Source of the DNA: Oscillospiraceae bacterium
Lineage (GTDB): Bacteria > Bacillota > Clostridia > Oscillospirales > Oscillospiraceae
Reading direction: 5' to 3'
DNA length: 64,000 bases
Assembly: GCA_017436955.1 (NCBI GenBank)
Contig: JAFSCD010000001.1
Span: 91,351-155,350 of the forward strand
A program made the translations under genes and the position numbers. The notes beneath the pieces were generated by a model. It ran no database searches. It saw nothing but the letters and a program-made list of their open reading frames with translations, and was not told the origin of the DNA. Below, in pieces: positions 7,210 to 15,776 of this stretch; within the stretch, counting starts at the first letter, position 1, and each line of letters starts with the position of its first letter.

Positions 7210-7238
7210 TTGCATTCTCCATCCATATTTGGTAGAAT
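7210..7238 (+). promoter_or_regulatory. Promoter of gdhA
   Basis: TTGCAT (7210-7215), 17-bp spacer, TAGAAT (7233-7238); AGAGG ribosome site at 7256-7260. Confidence 0.8.
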
Positions 7239-7269
7239 TAGGGCATTCTGAGAAAAGAGGTGCCCTACT

Positions 7270-8613
7270 ATGAGCTATGTTGATGAAATTATCAAAAGAG
7301 TGATCGAGCAGAACCCCGGTCAGGAGGAATTCCACCAGACCGTGGAGGAGGTTTTGGGTTCTCTGCGCCCCGTTATCGAGCGCAACGAAGAAGCCTACCG
7401 CCGCAACGCAATTCTGGAGCGTATGACCGCTCCTGACCGTGCGATCCAGTTCCGGGTCTCCTGGGTGGACGATCAGGGTCAGGCACAGGTCAACTACGGC
7501 TACCGTGTGCAGTTCAATAACGCCATCGGCCCCTACAAGGGCGGTCTGCGGTTCCATCCCAGCGTCAATATGTCCATTATGAAGTTCCTGGGCTTTGAGC
7601 AGACCTTCAAGAACTCCCTGACCAGCCTGCCTATGGGCGGCGGCAAGGGTGGCTCTGACTTTGACCCCAGAGGCAAGTCTGACCGTGAGGTCATGCGCTT
7701 CTGCCAGGCGTTTATGGATGAGCTGTATAAGTATGTGGGTGCGGACATTGATGTGCCTGCCGGCGATATCGGCGTGGGCGCCCGTGAGGTTGGCTATCTG
7801 TTCGGTCAGTACAAGCGGCTCACCGGTACTTATGAAGGCGTGCTTACCGGCAAGGGCATTTCCTTCGGCGGCAGCCTGATCCGTCCGGAGGCCACCGGCT
7901 TCGGCGCTGTTTACTATGTTGACGAGATGCTCAAGTCCTTCGGCGACACCATCAAGGGCAAGACCTTCGTGGTCTCCGGCTTCGGTAACGTTGCCTGGGG
8001 TACTGTCAAGAAGATCGCAGAGCTGGGCGGCAAGGTGCTGACCATCTCCGGTCCCGACGGTTACGTTTACGACGAGGACGGCATCAACACCGAGGAAAAG
8101 ATCAACTTTATGCTGGAAATGCGTGCATCCGGCCGTGACAAGGTGCAGGATTACGCAGACAAGTTCGGCGTTCCCTTCTTCCCCGGTCAGAAGCCCTGGG
8201 GCGTTAAGGCTGACGTGCTGATGCCCTGTGCTACCCAAAATGAGGTGCGGATGGCGGAGGCAGAGCAGATCGTTGCCAACGGCACCAAGTACTATGTGGA
8301 AGTTGCCAATATGCCCACCACCAACGATGCTATGGCTTACCTGAAGCAGGCCGGTGTTGTGGTTGCGCCTTCCAAGGCTGTCAATGCCGGCGGCGTTTCC
8401 GTTTCCGGTCTGGAAATGAGCCAGAATTCCATGCGCTACAGCTGGACGGCAGAGGAAGTGGATGCCAAGCTGAAGCAGATCATGAAGAACATCTACTGGA
8501 ACTCCTACAATGCTGCCAAGGAGTACGGTATGGAGGGCGATCTGGTTGCCGGCGCGAACATCGCAGGCTTCCTGAAGGTTGCCGATGCCATGATGGCACA
8601 GGGAATCGTGTAA
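7270..8613 (+). CDS. gdhA: NADP-type glutamate dehydrogenase
   Basis: Hexameric glutamate dehydrogenase of the 450-residue class (447 residues): reductive amination of 2-oxoglutarate with ammonium, or the reverse during amino acid fermentation. Visible motifs are GPYKGGLRFHP (substrate site), LPMGGGKGGSDFDP with the catalytic lysine, PAGDIGVGAREVGYLFG, and the nucleotide-binding GFGNVAWG segment. Length and sequence match bacterial enzymes that commonly prefer NADPH, but cofactor specificity cannot be settled by eye. Single-gene transcript with its own promoter and terminator; codon use is strongly biased, which suggests high expression. Confidence 0.97.
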   Translation: MSYVDEIIKRVIEQNPGQEEFHQTVEEVLGSLRPVIERNEEAYRRNAILERMTAPDRAIQFRVSWVDDQGQAQVNYGYRVQFNNAIGPYKGGLRFHPSVNMSIMKFLGFEQTFKNSLTSLPMGGGKGGSDFDPRGKSDREVMRFCQAFMDELYKYVGADIDVPAGDIGVGAREVGYLFGQYKRLTGTYEGVLTGKGISFGGSLIRPEATGFGAVYYVDEMLKSFGDTIKGKTFVVSGFGNVAWGTVKKIAELGGKVLTISGPDGYVYDEDGINTEEKINFMLEMRASGRDKVQDYADKFGVPFFPGQKPWGVKADVLMPCATQNEVRMAEAEQIVANGTKYYVEVANMPTTNDAMAYLKQAGVVVAPSKAVNAGGVSVSGLEMSQNSMRYSWTAEEVDAKLKQIMKNIYWNSYNAAKEYGMEGDLVAGANIAGFLKVADAMMAQGIV

Positions 8614-8626
8614 ATTACATACAGAT

Positions 8627-8654
8627 AAGGGCGTGCCGTAAGGCGCGCCCTGTT
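8627..8654 (+). terminator. Terminator of gdhA
   Basis: AGGGCGTGCC / GGCGCGCCCT with loop GTAA, followed by GTTT. Confidence 0.8.
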
Positions 8655-8715
8655 TCAATATTTGTCATTGTAAACCGGTATGTACCTTGACCCAAAATGA
8701 TACGTTTTTTGATAT

Positions 8716-8745
8716 GTAAAAGCCCCCTCGGCAGAGGGGGCTTTC
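8716..8745 (-). terminator. Terminator of the prmA operon
   Basis: AAAGCCCCCTC / GAGGGGGCTTT hairpin immediately after the stop of the minus-strand gene ending at 8749. Confidence 0.88.
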
Positions 8746-8748
8746 GTG

Positions 8749-9783
8749 TTAATCGTGTGCCATTTCGATGGGACGCAGGACGCAGTATTCGTCAAACCGG
8801 GTATCGCCGGTGTCGGTGAGGAACACCAGCCGGGCGACGTCAAGCCCGGATTGCTCCAGCAGCGCCGGCGCATCCAGAATGGTGGCGTTTTCCACATACA
8901 GACGGGTGCGACCCTCACCCAGGGGAAGATCCACCTTGTCCTGTACAAAGGACACGCAGAAGCTGTCGGTGGCGCAGGCCTTGATGATGGTATCTGCCGC
9001 CTCCACCAGATACTGATCCTCCATCAGAATGAAGGGGATCATATCGGTGCGTGGGAAGCGGAAATCATCCAGAACGACCTCGTGGAAGCCCCGCTGACGC
9101 AGCTCCGAAATGGTTTGGATCAGGTAGGAGACCGTGCCTTCCTTGGCAGGGTTCATCCAGTAGCAGGGACCGTCGGCATCCAGCCACAGCGCGCCGTTGC
9201 CGCCGTCCTTGGGCAGACCGTTGGGTACCCGTTCCCGCTCATCCTCCAGAATGTAGTGGTACTCCTGAAAAGCCGGGATCCGGGCGATAAGGTAGTGACC
9301 CTTTTGCTTCAGATCGGCGATCAGGCTGTCCAGCTTGGCGGTGTCAAAATCCGGGGCGCGTATACCCACAGATGTGGAAAAATAGGAATAGCTGGATGAA
9401 CTCTTGACGTCCAGCAGCACCGTGGAGCCGGCAGGCAGCTTGCGCAGCTTTTCGGAAATGTTGTCGAAATCGGACAGCAGCGTTTCCAGTGTCACATAGT
9501 AGCCGCTGAAGCGCTCCAGCTCTGCTTTTTGCTGGGCATCCTCATCCGGGTCGCCGTAGTTGATATTCACGGTGGGCAGCGGCTCGGTTGGCGTGGAGGT
9601 CTGACCCGGCGCGTATTGCAGGGGCTTGTCAAAGTCCAGGATCGCACCCTCCGGGGTGTAGACCACATAGCGCTGCAGCCACAAAAACCAGCACGCCAGC
9701 ACGCCAACGCCTATCAGCGCCAGCGCCAGCAGCACGATCAGCAGCCGCTTCAGCACCCGTCGTGTTCGGTAAGAAAAAATCAT
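8749..9783 (-). CDS. Putative glycoside hydrolase, DUF4015-like, membrane-anchored
   Basis: 344 residues. A basic N-terminus and one transmembrane helix (about residues 9-32) anchor an extracytoplasmic domain. The body has the alternating strand/helix pattern of a TIM barrel, with VLLDVKSSSS, YLIARIPAFQ, LWLDADGPCYWMNP and EVVLDDFRFPR segments, as in the DUF4015/YbbC-like putative glycosyl hydrolases; acidic residues in LDAD and LDDFRFP are candidate active-site groups. The ATG overlaps the stop of prmA (ATGA) and has AAGGAG 6 nt upstream. The substrate is unknown; an envelope polysaccharide is likely. Confidence 0.75.
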   Translation of the reverse strand: MIFSYRTRRVLKRLLIVLLALALIGVGVLACWFLWLQRYVVYTPEGAILDFDKPLQYAPGQTSTPTEPLPTVNINYGDPDEDAQQKAELERFSGYYVTLETLLSDFDNISEKLRKLPAGSTVLLDVKSSSSYSYFSTSVGIRAPDFDTAKLDSLIADLKQKGHYLIARIPAFQEYHYILEDERERVPNGLPKDGGNGALWLDADGPCYWMNPAKEGTVSYLIQTISELRQRGFHEVVLDDFRFPRTDMIPFILMEDQYLVEAADTIIKACATDSFCVSFVQDKVDLPLGEGRTRLYVENATILDAPALLEQSGLDVARLVFLTDTGDTRFDEYCVLRPIEMAHD

Positions 9784-10721
9784 AGGGTTCTCCTTTTTGC
9801 AGTTACGCAGCGCCAATCTTCCTGCTCATAGGCATCCAATACGGTTAAGCCGGCCTGGGTCAGCGCGGAAAGCACGTCCTGCAGCCGGGTATCCAGGATG
9901 CCGGAACAGATCAGGATGCTTTCTTCCCCCAGGAAGGTGGGCAGCACCGGCGCAAGCGCGATAATGACGTCAGCAACGATATTCACCAGCACTACGCCGT
10001 AGGCTTTGCCTGCCAGCGTGTCCATCAGCTTGCGGTCGGTGGTTACGTTTCCCGTCAGCGCAGTAAACTGCGGTGCGGAAAAATGGTTGTAGGCGGCGTT
10101 TTCACGGGCAATATCCTCGGCCTTGGGGTCGATGTCCACGCCGGTGGCGCTGCCTGCGCCCAGCCGCAGAGCCGCGATGGACAGTATGCCGCTACCGCTG
10201 CCCAAGTCAAGACAGTGGCTTCCGGGCTTCACGTATTTTTCCATGGCACGCAGTACCATCTGCGTGGAGGGGTGCGCACCGGTGCCGAAGGTCAGACCGG
10301 GGTCAAGGATCACCGGCAGACGACCGGGGTGTTCCTCGCTCTGCAGCCAATAGGGCAGCACCACAAGACGGTCACCCACCTCAACGGCGGTGTAATTATC
10401 CTTCCAGCTTTCCTCCCAGTTTACGTCCGCCATAGGCGCAACGGTCATGGGAAGGGAAAGGGAAGCCACCAGCGCGGTAAGACGGTCCAGCGCGGCGGTG
10501 TCTGTTTCCTCCAGATACAGCTTGATCCGGGAAAGACCCTGCAGCTGATGCTGAAACGCCTCGTCGATATAGTCCCAGTAGGCTTTGTTCTGCTCCAAAA
10601 AATCTTCAAACTGATCCTGATCTTCGATCAGCAGGTCGGAAAAACCGTTGGCGGTCAGGATGGCAGCGATCTCGTCAACGCTTTTTTGGGCAGTATTGAT
10701 GGTAATTTCCAGCCAGGCCAC
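9780..10721 (-). CDS. prmA: Ribosomal protein L11 methyltransferase PrmA
   Basis: SAM-dependent methyltransferase that trimethylates ribosomal protein L11. 313 residues, the normal length. The N-terminal substrate-recognition domain (about 1-110) is followed by the Rossmann domain with motif I LDLGSGSGILSIAA and the catalytic-region motif VNIVADVI, where NILA is more usual. Start GTG 10721 follows GGGAGGAA and sits downstream of a clear promoter whose start point is near 10742; an in-frame ATG at 10760 would lie upstream of the transcript. It is coupled by a 4-nt overlap to the glycoside-hydrolase-like gene. Confidence 0.93.
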   Translation of the reverse strand: MAWLEITINTAQKSVDEIAAILTANGFSDLLIEDQDQFEDFLEQNKAYWDYIDEAFQHQLQGLSRIKLYLEETDTAALDRLTALVASLSLPMTVAPMADVNWEESWKDNYTAVEVGDRLVVLPYWLQSEEHPGRLPVILDPGLTFGTGAHPSTQMVLRAMEKYVKPGSHCLDLGSGSGILSIAALRLGAGSATGVDIDPKAEDIARENAAYNHFSAPQFTALTGNVTTDRKLMDTLAGKAYGVVLVNIVADVIIALAPVLPTFLGEESILICSGILDTRLQDVLSALTQAGLTVLDAYEQEDWRCVTAKRRTL

Positions 10722-10748
10722 AGCAGATTCCTCCCAAGGTTTTTTCTC

Positions 10749-10777
10749 ATTGTACCGCATTTTGGGTAAATTCGCAA
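10749..10777 (-). promoter_or_regulatory. Promoter of the prmA operon
   Basis: Minus strand TTGCGA (10777-10772), 17-bp spacer, TACAAT (10754-10749). Confidence 0.8.
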
Positions 10778-10867
10778 CCGGAAAAACCGATAAATTTCAT
10801 TACGGCTCTTCCTATTTGCCGGATTTTGATATATAATAAAAAAACCAAAGCAAGGAGCTTTTACTGT

Positions 10868-12133
10868 ATGATCCAAATTTATGAACTTATGCCGGGGGTA
10901 ACCCTCCGTATTTTTGCCGACAGCCGCTTTAAGCAGGGCTGCCTGAGTTTCCACGTGGTAAGACTTATGGCGGCGCAGGAAACGGCGATGAACGCGCTGC
11001 TGCCTACGGTGCTGCTGCGGGGCGCAAGAGAGTATCCCGACCTGCGTGCCATTACGCTGCATCTGGACGATCTGTACGGCGCGTCCGTCGGCGCGTCGGT
11101 GCGGCGTGTGGGCGATTACCAGACCACGGGGCTGCACTGCAGCTTTATGGAGGATCGCTATGCCATGGATGGCGATGAGATCCTGGCACCGATGGTGGAC
11201 TTTCTGCGGCAGCTGCTTTTGGAGCCGGTGCTGGAGGACGGCGGCTTTTCCGCGGAATTTGTGGAAAGCGAAAAAAAGAATCTGATCTCTACCATTGATT
11301 CGGAGCTGAATGACAAGCGAATATACGCCAGCGCCCAGCTGCTGAAGACGATGTGTCCCAGGGATGCCTTTGGTATTCCCCGTCTGGGCGACCGTGCCGG
11401 GGTGGAGCAGGTGGATGCCAAGTCGCTGTACCGGCATTATCAGCGGATTTTGAAGGAAAGCCGGATCGAGCTGTTCTACGTCGGCTCCGCCGCGCCGGAG
11501 AAGATCATACCGCTGCTGAAGGGAATGCTGGCGGGGATCGACAGATGTTATGTAAACCTACCGGCGCAGACCGCCTTCCACGATGCCGGCGGTCACCACG
11601 CCCGGGAGGAAATGGATATTACCCAGAGCAAGCTCTGTATGGGCTTCACGACCCCCATTACCAACCGAACTGAGGACTTCGCGGCGATGCAGCTGCTCAA
11701 TACCATTTTCGGCGCCGGTATGACCTCCAAGCTGTTTGTCAACGTCCGGGAAAAGATGTCGCTGTGCTATTCCATCGGCTCCGGCTACTACAGCACCAAG
11801 GGCATCGTTACCGTTTCTGCCGGCATTGATTGCGCGCAGGAGGAAACGGTGCGCAGGGAAATTCTGCGCCAGCTGCAGCTTTGCAAGGACGGCTGCATCA
11901 CGCAGGAGGAGCTTGCCGCTGCCCGTGAGGCGGTGCTGTCGGGCTTGAGAACCGTTCACGATTCGCCCAGCGCCATCGAGGGCTACCACTCCACCGCCGC
12001 CATCAGCGGTCTGTGCCTGGAGCTGGAGGAATATCGCAGGGCGGTCCGGGTGGTCAGCATTGCGGATGTGGTGGCAGCGGCAAAGACGCTGCAGCTCCAC
12101 TCCAGCTTTTTCCTGCAGGGGGTGGGTCGATGA
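10868..12133 (+). CDS. M16 family peptidase-like protein (YmfF type), non-catalytic partner
   Basis: 421 residues of the pitrilysin/insulinase fold. The HxxEH zinc motif expected in the first domain is absent (the corresponding part reads ALLPTVLLRGAREYP), while the C-terminal features of inactive subunits are kept, such as the R-Y pair region REKMSLCYSIGSGYYSTKG. M16B/C enzymes work as heterodimers of an active and an inactive chain; the active chain is the next gene, overlapping by 4 nt. ATG 10868 has AAGGAG 10 nt upstream; a -10 box TATAAT lies at 10832-10837, with no good -35. The operon continues into lgt. Confidence 0.9.
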   Translation: MIQIYELMPGVTLRIFADSRFKQGCLSFHVVRLMAAQETAMNALLPTVLLRGAREYPDLRAITLHLDDLYGASVGASVRRVGDYQTTGLHCSFMEDRYAMDGDEILAPMVDFLRQLLLEPVLEDGGFSAEFVESEKKNLISTIDSELNDKRIYASAQLLKTMCPRDAFGIPRLGDRAGVEQVDAKSLYRHYQRILKESRIELFYVGSAAPEKIIPLLKGMLAGIDRCYVNLPAQTAFHDAGGHHAREEMDITQSKLCMGFTTPITNRTEDFAAMQLLNTIFGAGMTSKLFVNVREKMSLCYSIGSGYYSTKGIVTVSAGIDCAQEETVRREILRQLQLCKDGCITQEELAAAREAVLSGLRTVHDSPSAIEGYHSTAAISGLCLELEEYRRAVRVVSIADVVAAAKTLQLHSSFFLQGVGR

Positions 12134-13404
12134 AAAAGCAATATTATGAAGGGCTGAACGAGACTCTCTTTACTGCAAAAATGGAAAACGGTCTGACGGT
12201 GCAGGTAGTGCCGAGACCCGGATTTTCCAGAAAGCTGGCCTATTTCGTCACGGATTTCGGCTCCATCCACACGGAGTTTCTGCTGGACGGCGAGAAGATC
12301 GAGGTGCCGGCTGGCATCGCGCATTTTCTGGAGCACAAGATGTTCGAGCTGCCGGGTCGGGATGTCAGCGCGGAATTTGCCGCCCAGGGCGCCAATGTAA
12401 ACGCCTTTACCAGCTATGATATGACCGCTTACTATTTCTCCTGCACGGAAAATTTCCTGCCCAATCTGCGGCTGCTGCTGGAGTTTGTGTCCACACCCTA
12501 TTTTACCGGGGAAAGTGTAAACAAGGAGATCGGCATTATCGACCAGGAGATCGGTATGAACGCGGATTCTCCGGAGCGGGTATTTGAAAACCTGATGCAG
12601 GCTATGTACGGAAGTCATCCCATCCGCGTTCCCATTCTGGGCAGCCGGGAAAGCATCCGCAAAATTACGCCGGAGCTGCTGTATCAATGCCACCGGGCAT
12701 TCTATACTCCGGCGAATATGATCCTGTGCGTGGTGGGCGATGTGGATCCCCAGCAGGTTTTGGCAGTTGCCAAACAGGTGCTGGGCGACGAGAAAAAGGA
12801 GGCCGGCATCAAGCTGCGCCCCTGGCAGGAAGAAATGACCTGCGTGGAAAAGTATGTATCAATGCCCATGGAGGTGGCGATGCCCAGCTTCCAGCTTGGC
12901 TTCAAGTGCGAAAGCATCAGCACCGGCGTGGATGCGATCCGGCAGGAGATCATCGGCGATCTGGCGGCAGAAGCTCTGTTCGGCGAATCGTCGGCGCTGT
13001 ACCTGCAACTGTATGAGCAGGGGATCATTGACTCCTCTTTCGGCGGCGGCTTTGAAACTGTGGACGGCTGCGCGCTGCTGACCTGCGGCGGCGACAGCTA
13101 TGAAGCGGAAACTGTCCGCCGTGCCATTTGGGATTACGCTGGAAAGCTGCTGGAAGCCGGGATCCCTGAAGCAGATCTGCTGCGGATGAAGCGCAGCGCA
13201 TTGGGTCGCAGGATCCGGGATCTGGACAGCTTTGACTCCACCTGCTTCCGGCTGTGTGCCTATAAACTGTCAGAGTTTGACTATTTCTGCTTCCCGGCGG
13301 TGTATACGGAAGTAACTGCCCGGCAGGTGCTGGATTTTATCCAAAAAGTTGTAAAAGAAGAGCGCTGCGCGCTCTCTGTTATTGAACCCCGCAGGCAATC
13401 TTAA
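12130..13404 (+). CDS. M16 family zinc peptidase (YmfH type), catalytic partner
   Basis: 424 residues. The inverted zinc motif HxxEH is present as AHFLEHKMFE near residue 75, with a downstream Glu for the third ligand in the NKEIGIIDQEI segment. The C-terminal half is the matching non-catalytic lobe. Homologues (YmfH, AlbF) process peptides, including bacteriocin leaders; no peptide precursor is seen nearby, so its role here is likely general. The ATG overlaps the TGA of the YmfF-like gene, and the stop is followed after 12 nt by lgt with a TAAGGAGG site. Confidence 0.92.
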   Translation: MKKQYYEGLNETLFTAKMENGLTVQVVPRPGFSRKLAYFVTDFGSIHTEFLLDGEKIEVPAGIAHFLEHKMFELPGRDVSAEFAAQGANVNAFTSYDMTAYYFSCTENFLPNLRLLLEFVSTPYFTGESVNKEIGIIDQEIGMNADSPERVFENLMQAMYGSHPIRVPILGSRESIRKITPELLYQCHRAFYTPANMILCVVGDVDPQQVLAVAKQVLGDEKKEAGIKLRPWQEEMTCVEKYVSMPMEVAMPSFQLGFKCESISTGVDAIRQEIIGDLAAEALFGESSALYLQLYEQGIIDSSFGGGFETVDGCALLTCGGDSYEAETVRRAIWDYAGKLLEAGIPEADLLRMKRSALGRRIRDLDSFDSTCFRLCAYKLSEFDYFCFPAVYTEVTARQVLDFIQKVVKEERCALSVIEPRRQS

Positions 13405-13416
13405 GGAGGAAACCCT

Positions 13417-14361
13417 ATGCTCAATCCCTATACCAAAATATCGTTCCCGTTTTTGGGTCTGGAGATCGATCCGATCCGTAGCTTTGAGATCGGACCGCTG
13501 TCTGTCCACATTTACGGCATTTTGATCGCTGTCGGTCTGATGCTGGCTGTGATCTATGCCTGGAAGCGCTGTAAGCAATTCGGCATCCGGGAAAACGACC
13601 TGACCGACGGTGTTCTCTGGATCGTGCCGCTGGCTGTGGTGTGCGCCCGGCTGTACTACTGCGCCTTTGAGTGGGATCAGTACCGGGATAACCCCATCAG
13701 CATCCTGCACATCTGGAATGGCGGTATTGCCATTTACGGTGGCGTGATCGGCGCGGCCATCGGCGTGGTGGTGCATTGTCTTGTGAAGAAGATCAAGATC
13801 CCGGCGCTGCTGGACTTGGTTGCGCTGGGCTTCCTGATCGGGCAGAGCCTGGGTCGCTGGGGCAATTTCTTCAACCGGGAAGCGTTTGGCAGCACAACGG
13901 ATTTCTTCCTGCGGATGGGTCTTTTTAATTCCCAGACCAACGCCTGGGAGTACCATCATCCCACCTTCCTGTATGAGTCGGTGTGGAATCTTATCGGCTT
14001 CGTGCTGCTGCATTTTCTGTCGAAAAAGCGCAAGTATGACGGTCAGATCGCCCTGGGCTATGTGGCGTGGTACGGTCTGGGTCGTACATTCATTGAAGGT
14101 CTGCGGACGGACAGCCTTTACTGGGGTCCCTTCCGGGTCAGCCAGGTGCTGGCAGCCGTCAGCTGCATCACAGCCGTGGTGGTGCTGATGGTCATGTCCT
14201 TCCGGAAGCACAGCAGCGAAAAGCTCTTTGTCAATCAGGTGGCTGCCCCGCAGGAAGCCGAAGAAGACCTGGAAGAGGATGAAGAAGATATGGAAGAAGC
14301 GGAAGAAGATACGGAAGAAACGGAAGATTTCGAAGAAACCGAAGAGGAAACCGAGGCATAA
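13417..14361 (+). CDS. lgt: Prolipoprotein diacylglyceryl transferase
   Basis: Seven-helix membrane enzyme that transfers diacylglycerol from phosphatidylglycerol to the lipobox cysteine of prolipoproteins. The Lgt signature is clear: GRWGNFFNREAFG around residue 145, with HIYGILIAVG near the N-terminus and GRTFIEGLRTDSL near residue 225. The 314-residue protein carries an odd C-terminal tail of about 45 residues made almost only of Glu, Asp and Thr (from residue 270), not part of the core enzyme. Fourth-last step of a tightly spaced operon; lipoproteins encoded in this window (28415, 37656) would be its clients. Confidence 0.96.
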   Translation: MLNPYTKISFPFLGLEIDPIRSFEIGPLSVHIYGILIAVGLMLAVIYAWKRCKQFGIRENDLTDGVLWIVPLAVVCARLYYCAFEWDQYRDNPISILHIWNGGIAIYGGVIGAAIGVVVHCLVKKIKIPALLDLVALGFLIGQSLGRWGNFFNREAFGSTTDFFLRMGLFNSQTNAWEYHHPTFLYESVWNLIGFVLLHFLSKKRKYDGQIALGYVAWYGLGRTFIEGLRTDSLYWGPFRVSQVLAAVSCITAVVVLMVMSFRKHSSEKLFVNQVAAPQEAEEDLEEDEEDMEEAEEDTEETEDFEETEEETEA

Positions 14362-14392
14362 TCCCACCTAAAAACGGTAAGGATGTGAAAAT

Positions 14393-15712
14393 ATGAAGAT
14401 CAAGACCCGGCGAAAGACTTACGATGCGGTGATGGCGCTGCCCAAGGGCAAGCACCGCAAGCCCCGCAAGCCCAGCTTGCTGCTGCATACGGTGATCCGG
14501 GTGGCTTCTATGTTCGATTTGCTGGCGACCCAATTCACCTATACCAGCGAAGGCATGGAAAAGGTGGGCAGGCAGCCCTATCTGATCCTGATGAATCACT
14601 CCAGCTTCATCGACCTAATGATCGTATCCAAGATCTTTTATCCCAAGCCCTACGGCATCGTATGCACCAGCGACGGCTTCGTGGGCAAGGAGTGGCTGAT
14701 GCGGTTTTTGGGCTGCATCCCCACCCAGAAATTCGTCAGCGATATTACCCTGATAAAGGATATGGAGTATATGCTGAAGGAAAAGAAGGCCAGCGTGCTG
14801 ATGTACCCGGAGGCCAGCTATTCCTTTGACGGTACCGCAACGGCGCTGCCCAGAAAGATGGGCGTGCTGCTGAAAAAGCTGGGCGTGCCGGTGGTGAGCA
14901 TTACCACCCACGGCGCCTTTGCCAGAGATCCGCTGTACAACTGCCTGCAAAAGCGGAAGGTAAAGGTCAGCGCGGATGTAAAATGCCTGCTGACGCCGGA
15001 GCAGATCAAGGGCAAGACCGTGGCGGAGCTGGATGCGATCCTGGATGAAGCCTTTTCCTTCGATAATTTCAAATGGCAGCAGGAGAACGGCATCGAGATC
15101 ACGGAGAATTTCCGTGCCGACGGTCTGGAGCGGATCCTCTACAAGTGCCCCCATTGCGGCGCGGAAGGGGAGATGGAAGGCAAGGGCATTTTGCTCACCT
15201 GCCACCACTGCGGCAAGCAGTGGGAGCTGACGGAAAAGGGCTTCCTGCAGGCGCTTACGGGCGAGACTGAATATCCCCACATCCCGGATTGGTACGCCTG
15301 GGAGCGGTCGCAGGTGCGTGCGGAGCTGGAAAGCGGCGCATATAAAATGGAAGATGATGTGGATATCGGCATCATCGTGGATTTTAAGGCCATTTATATG
15401 GTGGGCAGCGGTCGGCTGCGCCACGATAGTCAGGGTTTTACCCTTACCGGCTGCGACGGAAAGCTGCAATACAGCCAACCGCCGCTGGCGTGCTACGGAC
15501 TTTATGCCGATTACTATTGGTATGAAAAGGCGGATGTGATCTGCATTGGCAATCAGGATGCGCTGTACTACTGTTTCCCCAAGGGCAATACCCCCGTTGC
15601 CAAGGTGCGTATGGCAACGGAGGAGCTGTATAAGATGAAAAAGGCCAACAAAAAAGCCTCCCTTGTGCAAAGGGAGGTGGATTCGCCGCAGGCGAATACG
15701 GAGGGATTGTAA
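14393..15712 (+). CDS. Lysophospholipid/1-acylglycerol-3-phosphate acyltransferase-like protein with zinc ribbon
   Basis: 439 residues. The N-terminal half is a PlsC-type acyltransferase: HX4D box as NHSSFID (about residue 68) and a PEAS motif (LMYPEASYS) in place of the usual PEGTR. After residue 245 comes a rubredoxin-like zinc ribbon, CPHCG followed 20 residues later by CHHCG, then a beta-rich domain of unknown role. The acyl acceptor is unknown. The last 20 or so residues (from KKASLVQREV) are read from a hairpin repeat common in intergenic DNA of this window, so the original C-terminus has probably been extended by a repeat insertion. Confidence 0.85.
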   Translation: MKIKTRRKTYDAVMALPKGKHRKPRKPSLLLHTVIRVASMFDLLATQFTYTSEGMEKVGRQPYLILMNHSSFIDLMIVSKIFYPKPYGIVCTSDGFVGKEWLMRFLGCIPTQKFVSDITLIKDMEYMLKEKKASVLMYPEASYSFDGTATALPRKMGVLLKKLGVPVVSITTHGAFARDPLYNCLQKRKVKVSADVKCLLTPEQIKGKTVAELDAILDEAFSFDNFKWQQENGIEITENFRADGLERILYKCPHCGAEGEMEGKGILLTCHHCGKQWELTEKGFLQALTGETEYPHIPDWYAWERSQVRAELESGAYKMEDDVDIGIIVDFKAIYMVGSGRLRHDSQGFTLTGCDGKLQYSQPPLACYGLYADYYWYEKADVICIGNQDALYYCFPKGNTPVAKVRMATEELYKMKKANKKASLVQREVDSPQANTEGL

Positions 15713-15776
15713 CAACCCCTCAGTCAAAAATCAAAGATTTTTACCAGCCCCCTTTACGCAAGGGGGCCTTTTTTAT
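15657..15776. repeat. Composite intergenic repeat and bidirectional terminator
   Basis: String of hairpins: CCTCCCTT/AAGGGAGG (15657-15677), ATTCGCC/GGCGAAT (15681-15697), AAAATC-type palindrome AAAATCAAAGATTTT (15728-15742) and GCCCCCTTT/AAGGGGGC ending in T6 (about 15748-15775). The last hairpin serves as terminator for the two convergent genes. Parts of the same string recur at 25516-25630 and 36194-36255. Confidence 0.8.

Noticed and set aside
6148-8658. 836-codon open frame on the minus strand
   Set aside because: Only the last 281 codons are the sortase. The rest runs antisense through gdhA, has no family resemblance, lacks a start site, and would read through the sortase promoter.
8749-8948. 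Short frame overlapping the glycoside-hydrolase-like gene
   Set aside because: Shadow of the real frame; no independent start or motif.
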